A stretch of 64,000 bases of DNA. Source: Gambelia wislizenii (taxonomy: Eukaryota > Chordata > Lepidosauria > Squamata > Crotaphytidae). Below, in pieces: positions 1-12,000 of the stretch (its first letter is position 1; every line of letters starts with the position of its first letter). A program made the position numbers and the translations under genes. The notes below the pieces were generated by a model. That model was not told where the DNA came from. It saw only the letters and a list, made by a program, of their open reading frames with translations, and did not search any database. The stretch is taken from NCBI GenBank assembly GCA_030847615.1, contig JAUMIR010000001.1:365792687-365856686 (forward strand), given 5' to 3'.

Positions 1-633
1 GGATAAGGCACGTTTTCAGAATTGTTGGCCTAAAAAGAGAATAGGGGACCTTTGACTCACAGAACCTCCCCAACGGGCCAGCCTCCCCTCTGAAGCCCCA
101 CACCCTCTTCTTGAACCTTTCACCCTTTGCTCAGGTGTCTAATACCAGTCAGCTGAAAAACACACCAAAAAGCTGAGCAGCAGGAAAGAGGGGCCTGCTG
201 CAGAATCCCACTGCTGAAGAGTAACTCTGCTATCCCTCTTGTCCTTATTGTTCAGTTCTTTGAGTGACTCAAGATGGGCAGGTGGCAGGGGAGGTTTAAA
301 CTTCTGCTTCATGCAATTATTCCTCTCTTCTCCTGCACACCTGGCTGACCGGTGGTATTCTAGCTGTGTGGGAAAGAGAGGTGTCTTATGTATAAGATGT
401 GAATGTGTGTAAAGAGAATGTCCATATACGTATGTGTGCAGATAGACTTGAGAAGTTATGAAAACTCTCAAGTGTAGAGTTGGCTTGAAGCCCAATAACA
501 AGAACAACAGATGGACTGGAGTGTGTGTGAGAGAAAATGGTTGTTTAAAACAGAAGTGGCGATACCGTGCCAGTGATAAAGAGAAAGGAAAGGATATGGG
601 AGAGAGAGGAAGGAGGATTTGTCCCATTAGAGT
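1..633. other. unassigned non-coding DNA
   Basis: I see no gene, exon or recognisable repeat here. The open frames present have no family resemblance and look like chance frames. Confidence 0.5.
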
Positions 634-972
634 CCTACGACATTTTCAGACACCCCTTACTGCGCAAGCAGCCTCCGGAGCAGTAACGAGGCTGCTGTGC
701 GGCAGGGGGTCCTTTTCAGATGCTGCCGTCCCTCTTCCAGGATCATTTGTGGCACGTACGTGAAGCTTTGGAAGCGGCCGCGCCATATTTCAATCACAGG
801 CAACCTCCGTGCTTAAAATATGGCACAGATGCTTCCAAAGCTTCACGTATGTGCCATGAATGATCCCGGAAGAGTGATGGCAGCGTCCGAAAAGGAGCCC
901 CTGCCGCGCAGCAGCCTTGTTACTGCTCTGGAGACTGCTTGCACAGTGGGGAGTCTGAAAATGTCCCTAGTC
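634..972. repeat. palindromic foldback (MITE-like)
   Basis: Two arms of about 150 bp are near-perfect reverse complements around a centre near 803. The left arm runs from CATTTTCAGAC (641) through CACGTACGTGAAGCTTTGG to GCCATATTT. The right arm runs from AATATGGCAC through CCAAAGCTTCACGTATGTGCC to GTCTGAAAATG (about 964). Mismatches are scattered, so the arms diverged after formation. No transposase is encoded. A non-autonomous DNA transposon is the best reading, but its superfamily is unclear because no target duplication is obvious. Confidence 0.8.
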
Positions 973-2832
973 CAACACTCAAGCCACTATACCATACTTC
1001 TCCTTTCTGTACAACTATTAAAGGTACGGGAGTGCTTCTGACCGCCCTGTGCAAAACTCATTTAAAGACAAATAGCAATTAATAGTTAGTACCTGTGTTC
1101 TTTGTGTTCTGTCAGAAGGCAGCAATGGCAAGTAAGGACATCACAGGTCTCACAAAACAGTTTGAGTGTCTCTTGACTGTGTGTTGGGCAAAACAAGGGA
1201 AATTCACTTGTTTCCCCATCAGCTCCTAGAAGGATGATAGATTCAGAATTACTCAAGGAGGTATATTTAATTTCTGTGTCATTTGTTTCTTATATTCTGC
1301 ATGTCTCTATGTGTAGTAGCCATTTGCACTCTAATGTCTATTTGCTGAATGCTTCACCTTACAATCACTATTTAGGATCAGACTAGATAGCCCATGAGAC
1401 TCTGGGACTCTGCAAAGTCTTTTTCCTTTAACTCTCAGGCCTAGTCAATGTTCCTTACTAATCAACTCTATGTTCCAGAAACATATGATATGCTGATGTA
1501 AACAAATTCTTTCTCTAATAACGGTCGAACTGTACCCAAATGTTCCTAAGCTATCTTGCCTTGAACTATCAACAATTGTCTCAAGGAAGGGAAATTGCTG
1601 ACACCAAAGAAAGGGAGGAGGGAATTGTTTTTTGCATACTGTCATTATTGTATAAAAGTATTCTGTAGCTATAGCTCTGGGCTCTGACTCTTTGGAAGGT
1701 ATTCCAGTCAGGCCCACCGGTGTAATAAAACTCACTTTCCAATCCGTGGGTCTGCTGTACCATGATTTCTGCAACATATGTACCATACGATAAACCTGTT
1801 CAATTTCTTTGTTTTTAGCAACTCACACAGAAGATTATAGCTGGCGCAGATACATGAAAGTCTCAACTATTCATTATACTAAAAAATAAAAGTTCTATCA
1901 TTGTTAGTTATACTAAATAACTCTTCATAGGGTTGCAGTGCAATCCTATGCCCCATTGAGTTCAATGGGTGAATGAGTACAGGACTGGAGACTTGGTTTT
2001 TCTTTTCACTGAATAACTTTTAAAAAGGGTGGGGAGAATAAAGCATGCAGACCACATGCATCTCCCAAACCCCAGTTTTGCACCCCATGGTAGTCCACCA
2101 ACTTCCCAAACATCTTAATTTTTTTCCCCCAAGGACATTTCTGAAAGATTTTTCACCCTAAAACCATACAAAATACACCAAAATCCCAGATGTAGGTCTG
2201 GTTTGGCTAACTTCCATACCCCAATACCATCCAAAAATTGCAGCTGGGCATGATGTCATATTATCACATGTCACTATGGCCCAGGGGGAGGGGAGGCAAA
2301 GAGTGGAAATTCACCTCCCCCCCCCCAGCCTCAGGCTACCTATTCCTGGTCTAAAAGCATTTTATATTGGTCTATCTCTGCAGGTGAACAGACCTGGGCC
2401 TCATCCTTACTTAAATGCTCCCAAGGCAAGATTTTGGGTCAGGCAACCAAGACCAGGCAGGGGCAGGGGCTAGGGGGAAAGGCTGCCATTTACTGTCTAC
2501 CCAGCTGTCCACTCAGAAATAAATAGCAGAGACATTAAAAACTATGGATTTACAGATCCTTCCATGTAATTTTATCAGCAGTGTTTTCAAAAGTAAATCA
2601 TTGCATAAAGATAAATCATGACTGCAAATTGTTAGTCAAAGGCATGGAAAGGATTACAAATGCAATACAAATAAGATATTCATGAAACAAAGTGGGGGTG
2701 AACAAAAGACACCCTTATTGGTGACTCAAAATGACCCAATTTGTTCTTGGGGCAGCTTTGAAAAGTCTTCATTATGGCTCTCATTCATGTTCCTCAGGGA
2801 AAGGGTGAAATAAATGTACAACAATTAAATTA
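973..2832. other. unassigned non-coding DNA
   Basis: No exon was found. Around 1,930-1,990 is a short piece of a common reptile interspersed motif (GCAATCCTATGCCCCATTGA and a following TTCAATGGG). A related piece lies at about 20,660-20,830. Confidence 0.4.
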
Positions 2833-3063
2833 CAGTTGTCCCTTCATATTCACTGGGGTTTGGTTCCAGGACCCCCCGTGGATACCAAAATCCGTGAATA
2901 CTCAAGTCCCATTATATGCAATGGCATAACAAAATGGAATCCCTTATATATGATGGCAAAATCAAGGTTTGCTTTTTGGATTATTATTTTTTAAGAATAT
3001 TTTCAATATTTAATATTCAATATTCTGTGAATACTTAAAACCATGGATACGGAGGGACAACTG
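2833..3063. mobile_element. Tigger-like (Tc1/mariner) MITE
   Basis: The 231-bp element is flanked by TA on both sides (2,831-2,832 and 3,064-3,065). Its terminal inverted repeats start CAGTTGTCCC and end GGGACAACTG. The interior (GGTTCCAGGACCCCCCGTGG, GGATACCAAAATCCGTGAAT) resembles Tigger/pogo-type non-autonomous elements known in vertebrates. It has no coding capacity. Confidence 0.85.
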
Positions 3064-3536
3064 TACTACATGTAGTAGTTTCCAAAAATAAAACCAATAT
3101 GGGATTATTGCATGTATTTGAATTTCACCCATAACCAGATTACATATATTCAAGGTTACAAAAATCAAGCAAGAACCAAATCCACAGAAATCCAACCTGT
3201 TTCTCTTCCCTTTTTGAGTTCTTCTCCTCAGCAGCCTTCAGGAATGCTCTAAAATTTCTGGACCAGTGTTCTACCAAACAAAATGGCAGTGAAGGCCTAC
3301 TAAGAAATCATTGTGGATATGTAAACCCAGATAATATGTTGTTTCCTGTCAGCAGAAGTGCTGATTACAGTCAACTCATAGGATCATCTAGTTGACTGCC
3401 AGGAGGAAACTCATAGGATCATCTAGTTGACTGCCAGACTGCTAGAATAGATAGACTCTTTTGGTATAATCCAGCAGAGTTACTCCCTTTTGGTTATGCT
3501 ACAGTTTTAGATGGCACCAAAGGATGAACTGAGTAA

Positions 3537-3608
3537 AGAAGAAGAAGAAGAAGAAGAAGAAGAAGAAGAAGAAGCAGCAGCAGCAGCGGTGGCGGCGGCG
3601 GCGGCAGC
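3537..3608 (+). repeat. compound trinucleotide repeat (GAA)n(GCA)n(GGC)n
   Basis: About eleven AGA/GAA triplets pass directly into GCA triplets and then GGC/GGT triplets. On the minus strand this reads as an alanine/serine-rich open frame, which is a product of the microsatellite and not evidence of a gene. Confidence 0.9.
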
Positions 3609-3719
3609 ATGGAGAAAATAAACATCTGGTAAAATAATTAAAATATGGAGGTAGTATCTGCAAAGGTCCCAGTATTTTTTAATAAGGAGTTTTTCTGCCC
3701 TTATACGATCCATGGGCTC

Positions 3720-5059
3720 TTTTACACAGCAGTTTTTATCCCGGGGAGAAGCAAGATATCTTCATCCTGAGTTCGTCTCTTATTGTTTACACGATTTGTC
3801 ATGGGTAGTAGCATCACTCTCGGGGTTTTTTATTTGTTGTTCTGAGTACCTCCATCCCGGGATAGGGGCATACAGCAAAGCAGTGTTTTACTTGGTTGGA
3901 CTTTGGAGGGGACGGGTTTGCAAGGGAAGGCTGGTAATTCTGAATCTGCCATTTTTGGAATAGTCAGTCTGGGAGAACCACCCCCACCCATGCCGGCCAC
4001 AGCTACCCTCACCTCTAAAGAAAACCCCCATCCCCTGCCCCCGCTTCTTTTTCTTCCAATAGAAAGCAATGCTTTAAGTTCTGTCTGTCCCCCCCACTCC
4101 TCCCCCACTTCTTTTCCTTCCAATAGAAAGCAATGCTTTAAGTTTTGTCTGTCCCCCCACTCCTCCCCCACTTCTTTTCCTTCCAATAGAAAGCAATGTT
4201 TTAAGTACTTTCTGTCCCACTCCACTCTTCACCCCCACTTCTTTTCCTTCCAATAGAAAGCAATGCTTTAAGTTCTGTCTGTCCCCCCTTCTCCCCACTT
4301 CTTTTCCTTCCAATAGAAAGCAATGCTTTAAGTTCTGTCTGTCCCCCCACTTCTCCCCCCACTTCTTTTCCTTCCAATAGAAAGCAATGCTTTAAGTTCT
4401 GTCTGTTTCCCCCACTCCTCCCCCACTTCTTTTCCTTCCAATAGAAAGCAATGTTAAAGTGCTTTCTGTCCCACCCCACTCTTCACCCCCACTTCTTTTC
4501 CTTCCAATAGAAAGTAATGCTTTAAGTTCTGTCTGCCCCTCTTCTCCCCCCACTTCTTTTCCTTCCAATAGAAAGCAATGTTTTAAGTTCTGTCTGTCCC
4601 TCCAGTCCTTTTCCTTCCAATAGAAAGCAATGTTTTAAGTGCTTTCTGTCCCACCCCACTCTTCACCCCCGTTTCTTTTCTTTCCAATAGAAAGCAATGC
4701 TTTAAGCAAGGCTGAGCCACAGCCCGGAGGAGGAGGGAGGGAGGGGCCGGTGGCGCTCAGCTGGCTGCAGCTTCTGCCAGCCGGGCATCAAGTATTGGAA
4801 GGCTTCCCTTGCAAGCCCGCCCCCTCCAAAGTCCGACCAATCAATATTCAGCCCATGTCCCGGGATGGTTCCTGGTTGTTCAGACAACCAATAGCACAGG
4901 TTGTCTCAGACTTTCCTTAAAAGGTCATGAAAAATAGAGGGGTGGAAAGTCACAGGTTAACTGGGCTTTTTGCTACCCCTTTCTTCTGAATAGCCCATGA
5001 TGTATGTGAACTACTAGGGATCAACAGGAATTCTTCTCGGGCTTTTTTTGTCATGTAAA
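3720..5059. mobile_element. 1.34-kb foldback element with internal minisatellite (copy A)
   Basis: The left end (TTTACACAGCAGTTTTTATC, then ATCCTGAGTTCG and TGTTTACACGATTTGTCA) matches the left end of a second element at 15,929. The right end (GTGAACTACTAGGGATCAAC then GTCATGTAAA) matches the right end of that same element near 17,347. The ends are loosely inverted (TTTACA...TGTAAA). Inner arms at about 3,880-3,950 and 4,790-4,850 are also inverted (TTGGACTTTGGAGGGG against CCCCTCCAAAGTCCGACCAA). There is no coding region. I infer a non-autonomous DNA transposon family. Confidence 0.6.
4045..4710 (+). repeat. minisatellite, about 60-bp unit, 11 copies
   Basis: The core CCAATAGAAAGCAATGCTTT recurs at about 4,056, 4,119, 4,187, 4,252, 4,312, 4,374, 4,438, 4,504, 4,566, 4,617 and 4,687. 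Each core is followed by TAAGTTCTGTCTGTCCC and a C-rich spacer of variable length. Higher-order variants alternate (TTCTGTCTGTCCC versus TTTCTGTCCCACTCC). The repetitive open frames on both strands follow from the repeat itself. Confidence 0.95.
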
Positions 5060-5944
5060 CATTCCCCATGACTTTTATGCAAGTTCCCTTACATAAACAG
5101 GCTGTACAACTATTATTCACACTTGAGTTTCTTACAGCTCTTTTGAACTGGAATAGAGTGTGCAAATTGAGTGTTTTCATGCAAAATAAACAAATTTCCA
5201 TATATGGTCATTTTGCATAATCTATTCAAAGCACATCCTCTGAGTTTTCTTGGCACAGAATGCAGACATTTTTCAGCAAAGCAGAACGGCAACCTGTTCT
5301 AAGCACAACCTTAGTTTACTTAATTCAACTGTTATACAATGTAGTTCTCAGAGTTCTGTATGAAATGCTTCAATTTCTACTCTGTTGCCCATATTTATCC
5401 ATCCTTGGGCTACAATACACAGCCAAACTTTCCCAGAGCAGTAGGTATTTGGGATTTTCTTCATACATACACCCACCACCTGAACCGCATCTGATAAATA
5501 TTGATTTCTACATCCATCAGCTGCCTTAGTCCCTGTTAGTTTGTTCTGATTCAGTCACTTACTACTAGCTTCAAAGGAGGCAAAATTACAGGACACTTAT
5601 GCAAGATGGGTGTAAGAAGAGGTTCTTTTGATGTTGCTGCTGATATGCCTGCTTGCCAGGGCAACACATCTCTTAATTGTGGGAAGACATTTACACCTTC
5701 TAAGCAAGTTTTAAATATGTTCCTATAATAAACATTTGGTCCATTTCCATGCAGCCCATATATAATGTCTCATAATAATAGAGAGGGTATGTCTATGTTT
5801 CTTCACCAGAACTCCAAGACCATAAAATCTACACACCTGAAATTTGGAATGGCTACCAAGAGGACCTTAAGGGTGTGAATCTCATTTTTAAGTGAATGGT
5901 TACTTTTAATTAATTAAAATCTGTTGTTTGTGTTACCACACTGA
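5060..5944. other. unassigned non-coding DNA
   Basis: AT-rich sequence with no exon or repeat that I can name. Confidence 0.4.
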
Positions 5945-6895
5945 ACCACTAAGTGGAAAACACCAAATCCTTTGGAAAAGGACTCCAGTCCTGGACGGGG
6001 TCACACTCTCCGTTAAGGACTGTGTTCGTAGTCTGGGGGTGCTCCTTGATTCATCGCTTCAGATGACTAGTCAGGTGAATGCGACAGTCAGGAGCACCTG
6101 TTATCAGCTTCGGCTGATACGCCAGCTGCGCCATTTCCTGGAAGTAAGGGACCTCGAGACTGTGGTGCACACACTGGTAACCTCTCATCTAGATTTCTGC
6201 AATGTGCTCTACATGGAGCTGCCCTCATGCTTGGTCCGGAAACTTCACTTGGTACAAAATATGGCAGCCAGAGTGGTCTCGGGAACATCTCGGAGAGACC
6301 ATATAACTCCAGTATTAAAACCTCTCCACTGGCTGCCTATCAGTTTCCGGGCCCAGTATAAGGTGTTGGTTATTACCTTTAGAGCCCTAAATGGCTTGGG
6401 TCCAACTTATCTCCGGAACCGCCTCCTCCCATACAATCCTCCCCGCGCACTCCGGTCCTCTGGGAGGAATTTGCTTCAGCCACAAAAATCTAGGCTGTCT
6501 GCAACCTCCCAGAGGGCCTTTTTGGTAATCGCCCCCAAATTGTGGAATGACCTGCCAAACGAGATCCATCAGATGACAAGCCTGAGTGGCTTTTAAAAAG
6601 CACTAAAGACGGATCTCTTTCGGCAGGCCTTTCCTAATTAGATCCCGGCCTCAGGGGATCCTGGCCTCTTTTAGTCCGCTGTCTATTTATTGTATTTATT
6701 GTTTTTAAATGTGATTTTAGACAGTTGCTTTTAATTTATATTTGTTTAATATTTTTTAATGGGGGAGGGTGGGGGTGGGAGGTGTTTAGGGATTTTTATC
6801 TGTATTGTATTTTAATTTTTGTAAGCCGCCCTGATTGTTTTAACAGAGGGGTGGGGTATAAATAAATTTTAGTAGTAGTAGTAGTAGTAGCAAAA
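5945..6895 (+). mobile_element. L2-clade LINE, 3' part
   Basis: The element keeps the C-terminal part of the reverse transcriptase ORF from about 5,980 to 6,596. Visible motifs are LPVLDGVTL-like, VRSLGVLLDSSL, HLDFCNVLY and the L2 signature DHITPVLKPLHWLPI followed by ALNGLGPTYL and LRSSGRNLL. A stop closes the frame at 6,594-6,596. The 3' UTR ends in the typical GTAAGCCGCCCTGATTG...GTATAAATAAATTTTAG and a (TAG)n tail at 6,873-6,890. It is 5'-truncated and therefore dead. A second copy lies at 38,920. Confidence 0.85.
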
Positions 6896-7491
6896 GGGTT
6901 ATTGAATATAGAGGTCTACCCAAGAACAGGAAGCCTGGAGGTTTGGGTTGAAAAGCTTGCAGTTGGTTTAAAGCAAGGCACTGGAGGATCAGACTTCTTA
7001 AGCCATCCCTTTGCACTGCTCTCAGTACTGGAACAACACTACATTGACAATAGGCACAGTTGGGTACTTTTAGGTGCCTCAGTTGGAATCCCAAATATTA
7101 TGGAATCCTCATTCTCAACAAAGCTGTACTTGTGGAATATCTTCACCTCCTGCAGCTGCTGAAGGCACAGGAGCTTTGTGATGAGAAAAGGTGGTAAACA
7201 AAAGGTGGTATGCAAAGAATGGTTAGCATTCCCACTCTCTGTTTCCAGTCTATGAAGCCACTTTGAAAGGACTGCCTCTGAATGGGATACATGAATGAAA
7301 GTGGGCTGCATGCATTCTGGCCAACCCTTCATGACCCACCACATAATTTGCAGAATGAATGAACAATTTGCATAACATTTCAATGTGGCTGCCTGGATTT
7401 GGAGAACTAAAGTATGACATGGCAGAAAGAGTGAGAGAAGAACTCTTGGTGTCTAGTAGGGGCCGGGAGAAAAGTTAGGAGTAAGGGAAAG
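6896..7491. other. unassigned non-coding DNA
   Basis: No exon or nameable repeat was seen. Confidence 0.4.
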
Positions 7492-8275
7492 AAAGGCCAG
7501 CAAAGAGATTTATCTTGGGCTTTTTTCCAGGCTGTGAGCCCGTGTTCTGGAATAGTTTCTTTCTGATGTTTTCCTGCACCTGTGGCTGGCATCTTCAGAG
7601 AATGGTTGGTTAGGAGTGTGTGTGGAGTTTATATATTGTGAACTCTTGTTGGGGAGTATAGCTAAATTTATGTAATTTTGAATGGTTAGTTTCTGGGTAC
7701 AGAAATGCAAGGATTGTTAGTGTCTGTTTGGCTAATGCTTGGTCGATGGCCCATGATCTGCTGGAAATCCCCTCGTCCCTGGGTGGAATTCCTTTGTAAG
7801 TGTTGAGTTTTGATTCTATTGTATTGCAAAACTGGGAGCCAGATTTTGTTTACTTTTAGGGCTCCCAGTTTTTATTCTATTGTTTTTCAAAACTGGGAGC
7901 CAGATTTTGTTCACTTTTAGGGCTCCCAGTTTTGAAAAACAATAAAATAAAAACCCAACACTTACAAAGGAATTCCCCCCAGGGACAAGGGGATTTCCAG
8001 GAGATAATGGTCCATTGACCAACCATTAGCCAAACAGACACTAAGAATCCTTGCATTTCTATACCCAGAAACTAACCATTCAATTACACAAATTTACATA
8101 TACTCCACAACAGGGGTTCACAATATATAAACTCCACACAGTCCTACCCAACCATTCTCTGAAGATGCCAGCTACAGATGCAGGCAAAGCATCATAAAGA
8201 AACTATTCCAGAACATGGCCTCACAGCCCGGGGGGGGAAAAAACCCAAAGAAAATCTATGGATGCTGGCCGTTAA
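7492..8275. repeat. 780-bp foldback (inverted repeat with about 350-bp arms)
   Basis: The arms are reverse complements over most of their length. The left arm includes GGCCAGCAAAGAGA, GGCTGTGAGCCCGTGTTCTG, GGCTGGCATCTTCAGAGAAT and GGAATTCCTTTGTAAGTGTT. The right arm includes AACACTTACAAAGGAATTCC, ATTCTCTGAAGATGCCAGCT, CCAGAACATGGCCTCACAGC and GGATGCTGGCCGTTAAAGCC. The centre (about 7,825-7,935) holds a direct repeat of AAAACTGGGAGCCAGATTTT, itself flanked by GGGCTCCCAGTTTT. The outer sequence is a widespread reptile repeat motif. No ORF is supported. Confidence 0.85.
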
Positions 8276-8443
8276 AGCCTTCGATGCCAGCAAAGAGAGT
8301 TTGGGGGAAGAAGAAGGAGTGGGGGGAAATGGGGGGGGAAGACTGAAGGAAGGGATCTAAGAGATTCCTAACCTATGCAAAGATAATACAAGCTGAATGA
8401 GTGCTGGGGTGGAAAGAGAAAAAGATCAGTGGAACAGAACAGG

Positions 8444-8480
8444 AGAAGAGAAGAGAAGAGAAGAGAAGAGAAGAGAAGAA
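8444..8480 (+). repeat. (AAGAG)n microsatellite
   Basis: About seven pentanucleotide units in a purine-rich run. Confidence 0.9.
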
Positions 8481-8489
8481 GCAAAAATC

Positions 8490-8790
8490 CAACATGGTGG
8501 CAGTGGGTGCTTGCCCTGTAACCCAGCCCTGTGCTCATCTGGCCAATCAGGTTTGCACTGTGCCCTGCATGGGGAAACGATTCATGTCAAATTGCCTGTC
8601 TTAACATCCTGGAGCTTTTTTTAAAAGTCAGGAAAAGCTGCAAATGTTTTTTCTCGCAAATGCTTTGTTTCTCTTTTTGCCCCCTCTTCACAATACAATG
8701 AGACAATGTGGGATCACGCTAAGACAGCTCGTTTTCTGAGCGAATTCTGTGAGGGGTATTTTCACCATGTGGACAACCCCCTGTAGTATC
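8490..8790 (+). repeat. interspersed repeat, related to 19,790-20,108
   Basis: The block shares order and wording with the later copy: a CCAATCAG segment, a TTTTTAAA-CTCAGGAAAAGC-like segment, a GGGATCACGC / AGGATCCCAT segment, then TTTTCACCATGTGGACAACC. I cannot assign it to a known family. A non-autonomous DNA transposon is likely. Confidence 0.5.
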
Positions 8791-8947
8791 CAAATGGGGT
8801 TTTAAAGTAGTTTTCTTTCAAGTGATATGGGAAATTATGTTTTATTGCTTTTTTGTAGACTAAAACAACTAGACAACACTGAAGCAAGCAAAGGAGCAAC
8901 TCTGCAATTTCTTAGGGTAACAATGTTCACCTTTTCCTTTTCTTTCA

Positions 8948-9061
8948 GAGGGGGAAATAGAATCAGAAGGACAGGCGGAGAAAGAGTTAGAAGAGTTGGA
9001 AGGAGCAGTAGGTGGAGAAACAGGGATTGGCAAACCGGATTTTTACTTATTTAAGAAATAA
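8948..9061 (+). pseudogene. L1 ORF1 C-terminal remnant
   Basis: An open, glutamate-rich stretch of 37 codons (beginning EGEIESEGQAEKELEELEG) ends at a TAA 17 bp before the ORF2 start, the spacing expected between L1 ORFs. The coiled-coil and RNA-binding parts of ORF1 are missing because of the 5' truncation. The assignment rests on position and composition, not on a diagnostic motif. Confidence 0.55.
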
Positions 9062-9078
9062 AATTGACTGAATTCAAA

Positions 9079-12000
9079 ATGGTAAATAAAGTAATATTGT
9101 GGAATATAAGGGGGCTTAACATCCCACATAAGAGAAAAATCGTTTTTCATTACTTGGAGAAACAAAAATTAGATCTCATTTGTCTGCAAGAGACACATAT
9201 AAGAGGGAAAGATATCAAATTATTAAGAAATGCTAAATTGGGTAAGGTTTATACTACAGAATATGAGAAGAAAAAGAGAGGAGTAGCCATTTATATTAAT
9301 TCAAAATATGAATCTAAAGAAATATTTAAAGACAAAAGAGGCCAATATCTAGGTGTGGAATTAAGGATACAAGAACAAAATACTAATGATAGGGGTATAT
9401 GAACCACAAAATAACAAAAAAGAGTTTATACAAAGTTTGATACAGACAATGAGTGAATACGAGTATAATCATTACATGATGATGGGGGGTTGGAATGGGG
9501 TCTTTGATCCCAAAATAGATAGGTTAATAAGATTGGGGATGAGTCCAAATCATGGGAAATTACCAAAAATAATAGAACTGTTGGATCAATTTACACTTGT
9601 AGATGTTTGGCGACATAACCATGGTAATGAAAGAGACTATACATTCTATTCGGACAGGTATCAAACCTGGTCAAGACTAGATATGTATTTAATTTTGAAG
9701 AATCTTATCAAGGATGTTATGAGGGTAGAAATACAACCCAAAATATCAGATCACTCACCGATTAGCTTAGAGTTGACAGAGACAACAAGAAAATATAGAT
9801 GGTGATTAAAAGATGGGTTGTTGAAGAATGAGTCAATAAAGGAAAAAATAAGGAAGAAACTAATATGTTACTTTAAAGAAAATAGTAGGAAAGGAACATC
9901 ATTAGAAGTAGTCAGGGATGCAGGGAAATCAGTGATCAGGGAGCACTTGATGCAAAAAGAATTTGAAATGAAAAAAGTAAGGAGAGTAAAGGAAAAGAAA
10001 TTAATGGAAGAATTAGCTAAAAAAGAAAAGGAATTAAAACTAAAACCAAAAGATGAGGAGATAAAAACACAAATAAGCATATTAAAGAAACAGACATAAA
10101 GTTGGTGAATGAAATGGAAAAAAATTAAAATATACTAGGCACAAATTTTTTGAACACTCTAATAAACTGGGCAAGTGGCTAGCCTACAGACTAAGGAAGG
10201 AAAAGGAGAAAAATGTATAACACAATTGGAAGTAGATAATAAAAGATACACAAAACAAAGAGACATAATGGATATTTTCTATAAGTATTATTCAAAGTTA
10301 TATGAAGAGTACCCGTTAGTTAGAGGAAGAAACAGCTAAGAAGATGGATGAGTATTTATAGAGAGAAGAAATTCCAAATACAGTGCAACAAAATCAAGAA
10401 TTGAATAAACAGATAACAGAAAAAGAAATAAGGGAGGCAATAAAAAAATGAAATTAGGAAAGGTGCCAGGCCCACATGGGTTCACAGCATTGTATTGCAA
10501 GATCTTTCAAGAACAACTAGTAAATCCAGTGTGTGAATTATTCATCCAGATTAACCAACAGAAATGTCCATACATGGCAGAAGATGGATATAGCTCTGAT
10601 TCCCAAGGAAGGGAAAGATCCGTGTTCACCAGCGGTCTACAGACCTATATCTCTCTTGAATATAGACTATAAGATCTTTACCAGCATATCGGCAAAGAGA
10701 TTTAAAAAGGTTCTAGCAGTATGGATCTATGAAGATCAAAATGGGTTCCTGCCAGGAAGACAGGCCAAAAGTAATACAAGAAGTTTATTAAATATAATAG
10801 AGGTATATGATAAGCATAATGGAAAAAAATTAGCTGTAATATTGGCAGATGCTGAGAAAGCATTTGACAATGTAAGGTGGGAATTTATGTTCGGGTTGTT
10901 AAAAAAGATGAACATAGGGAAAAATTTCCTTAAATGGATACAAAGAATATATGGTAATCAAGAGGCACAAATAATAGTTAACGGAGATAAAACAAAAAGT
11001 TGCAGTATAAATAGAGGAACAAGGCAAGGATGCCCCTTATCTCTGCTTTTGTTTATTATGGTTTTAGAAGTACTAAACAGAAAGATAAACAAGGAACCAG
11101 AGATAAGGGGACTAAAAATTAACAAACATGAATACAAGTATAAGGCATTTGCTGATGACTTGATTTTCTTTTTGAATAATCCAATATGTAGTATAGAGAA
11201 ATTAAAGGAGGTGATTTAAGAATTTGGACAATTGGCCGGTATGAAAATAAATAAGGAAAAGACAGTAATATTAATGGGAAAATTGACTAAACAAGAGAAA
11301 AAGGAATTGGAGAAGTTATCGGAATTTAAAATAGAACAAAAGACTAAATATTTGGGAATAATAATAACAAATAAGAATGTAGAATTATTTGGAAATAATT
11401 ATGAGAAGCTGTGGAGTAAAATAAAAGAAGATATAAAAAGATGGACAAAACAAAATATTTCACTTCTTGGTAGAATATCTGTGGTGAAAATGAACATCTT
11501 GCCCAGAATAATGCACCTATCCAGGAACATACCTATCTTGATTAACGATAAACCATTTAAGGTGTGTAATAAAATCCTGTCGGATTTTATATGGGCAGGG
11601 GAAAAAACACGGATTAGAAAAGAGGTATTGTGTGATGCGAAGGAAAGAGGTGGATTGTGCCTGCCAGATCTAAGGTTATACTTCAAGGCAAGCTGCTTGG
11701 AATGGATTCTAAATTTGATAACTTTGGAAGATAATAGAGTGTTGCAGTTGGAGGGGTTTAACCTTAGATTCGGCTGGCATGCCTATATGTGGCATGGTAA
11801 AACAAACATACACAAAGAATTTAGTCATCATTACATAAGAAGGGCATTGATGAGGGTTTGGATGAAATACAAAAGAAAATTATATCTTAGGATATCACTA
11901 TGAGTGTCAAACCATGAAGCCTTTTTTAGAAGAGAAATTCTGCAAACCAACAAATGGATAACTTATGAAATAATTTTGAAAAAAACCAAAACAGAATACA

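Noticed and set aside
3507..3713. Open frame with long serine and alanine runs (minus)
   Set aside because: It is the translation of the GAA/GCA/GGC microsatellite, with no flanking protein similarity.
3830..4479. Long repetitive open frames on both strands
   Set aside because: They arise from the 60-bp minisatellite, whose period keeps frames open by chance.
4045..4710. CRISPR-like array of repeats and spacers
   Set aside because: The spacers are variants of the same C-rich sequence and the setting is a vertebrate genome; it is a minisatellite.
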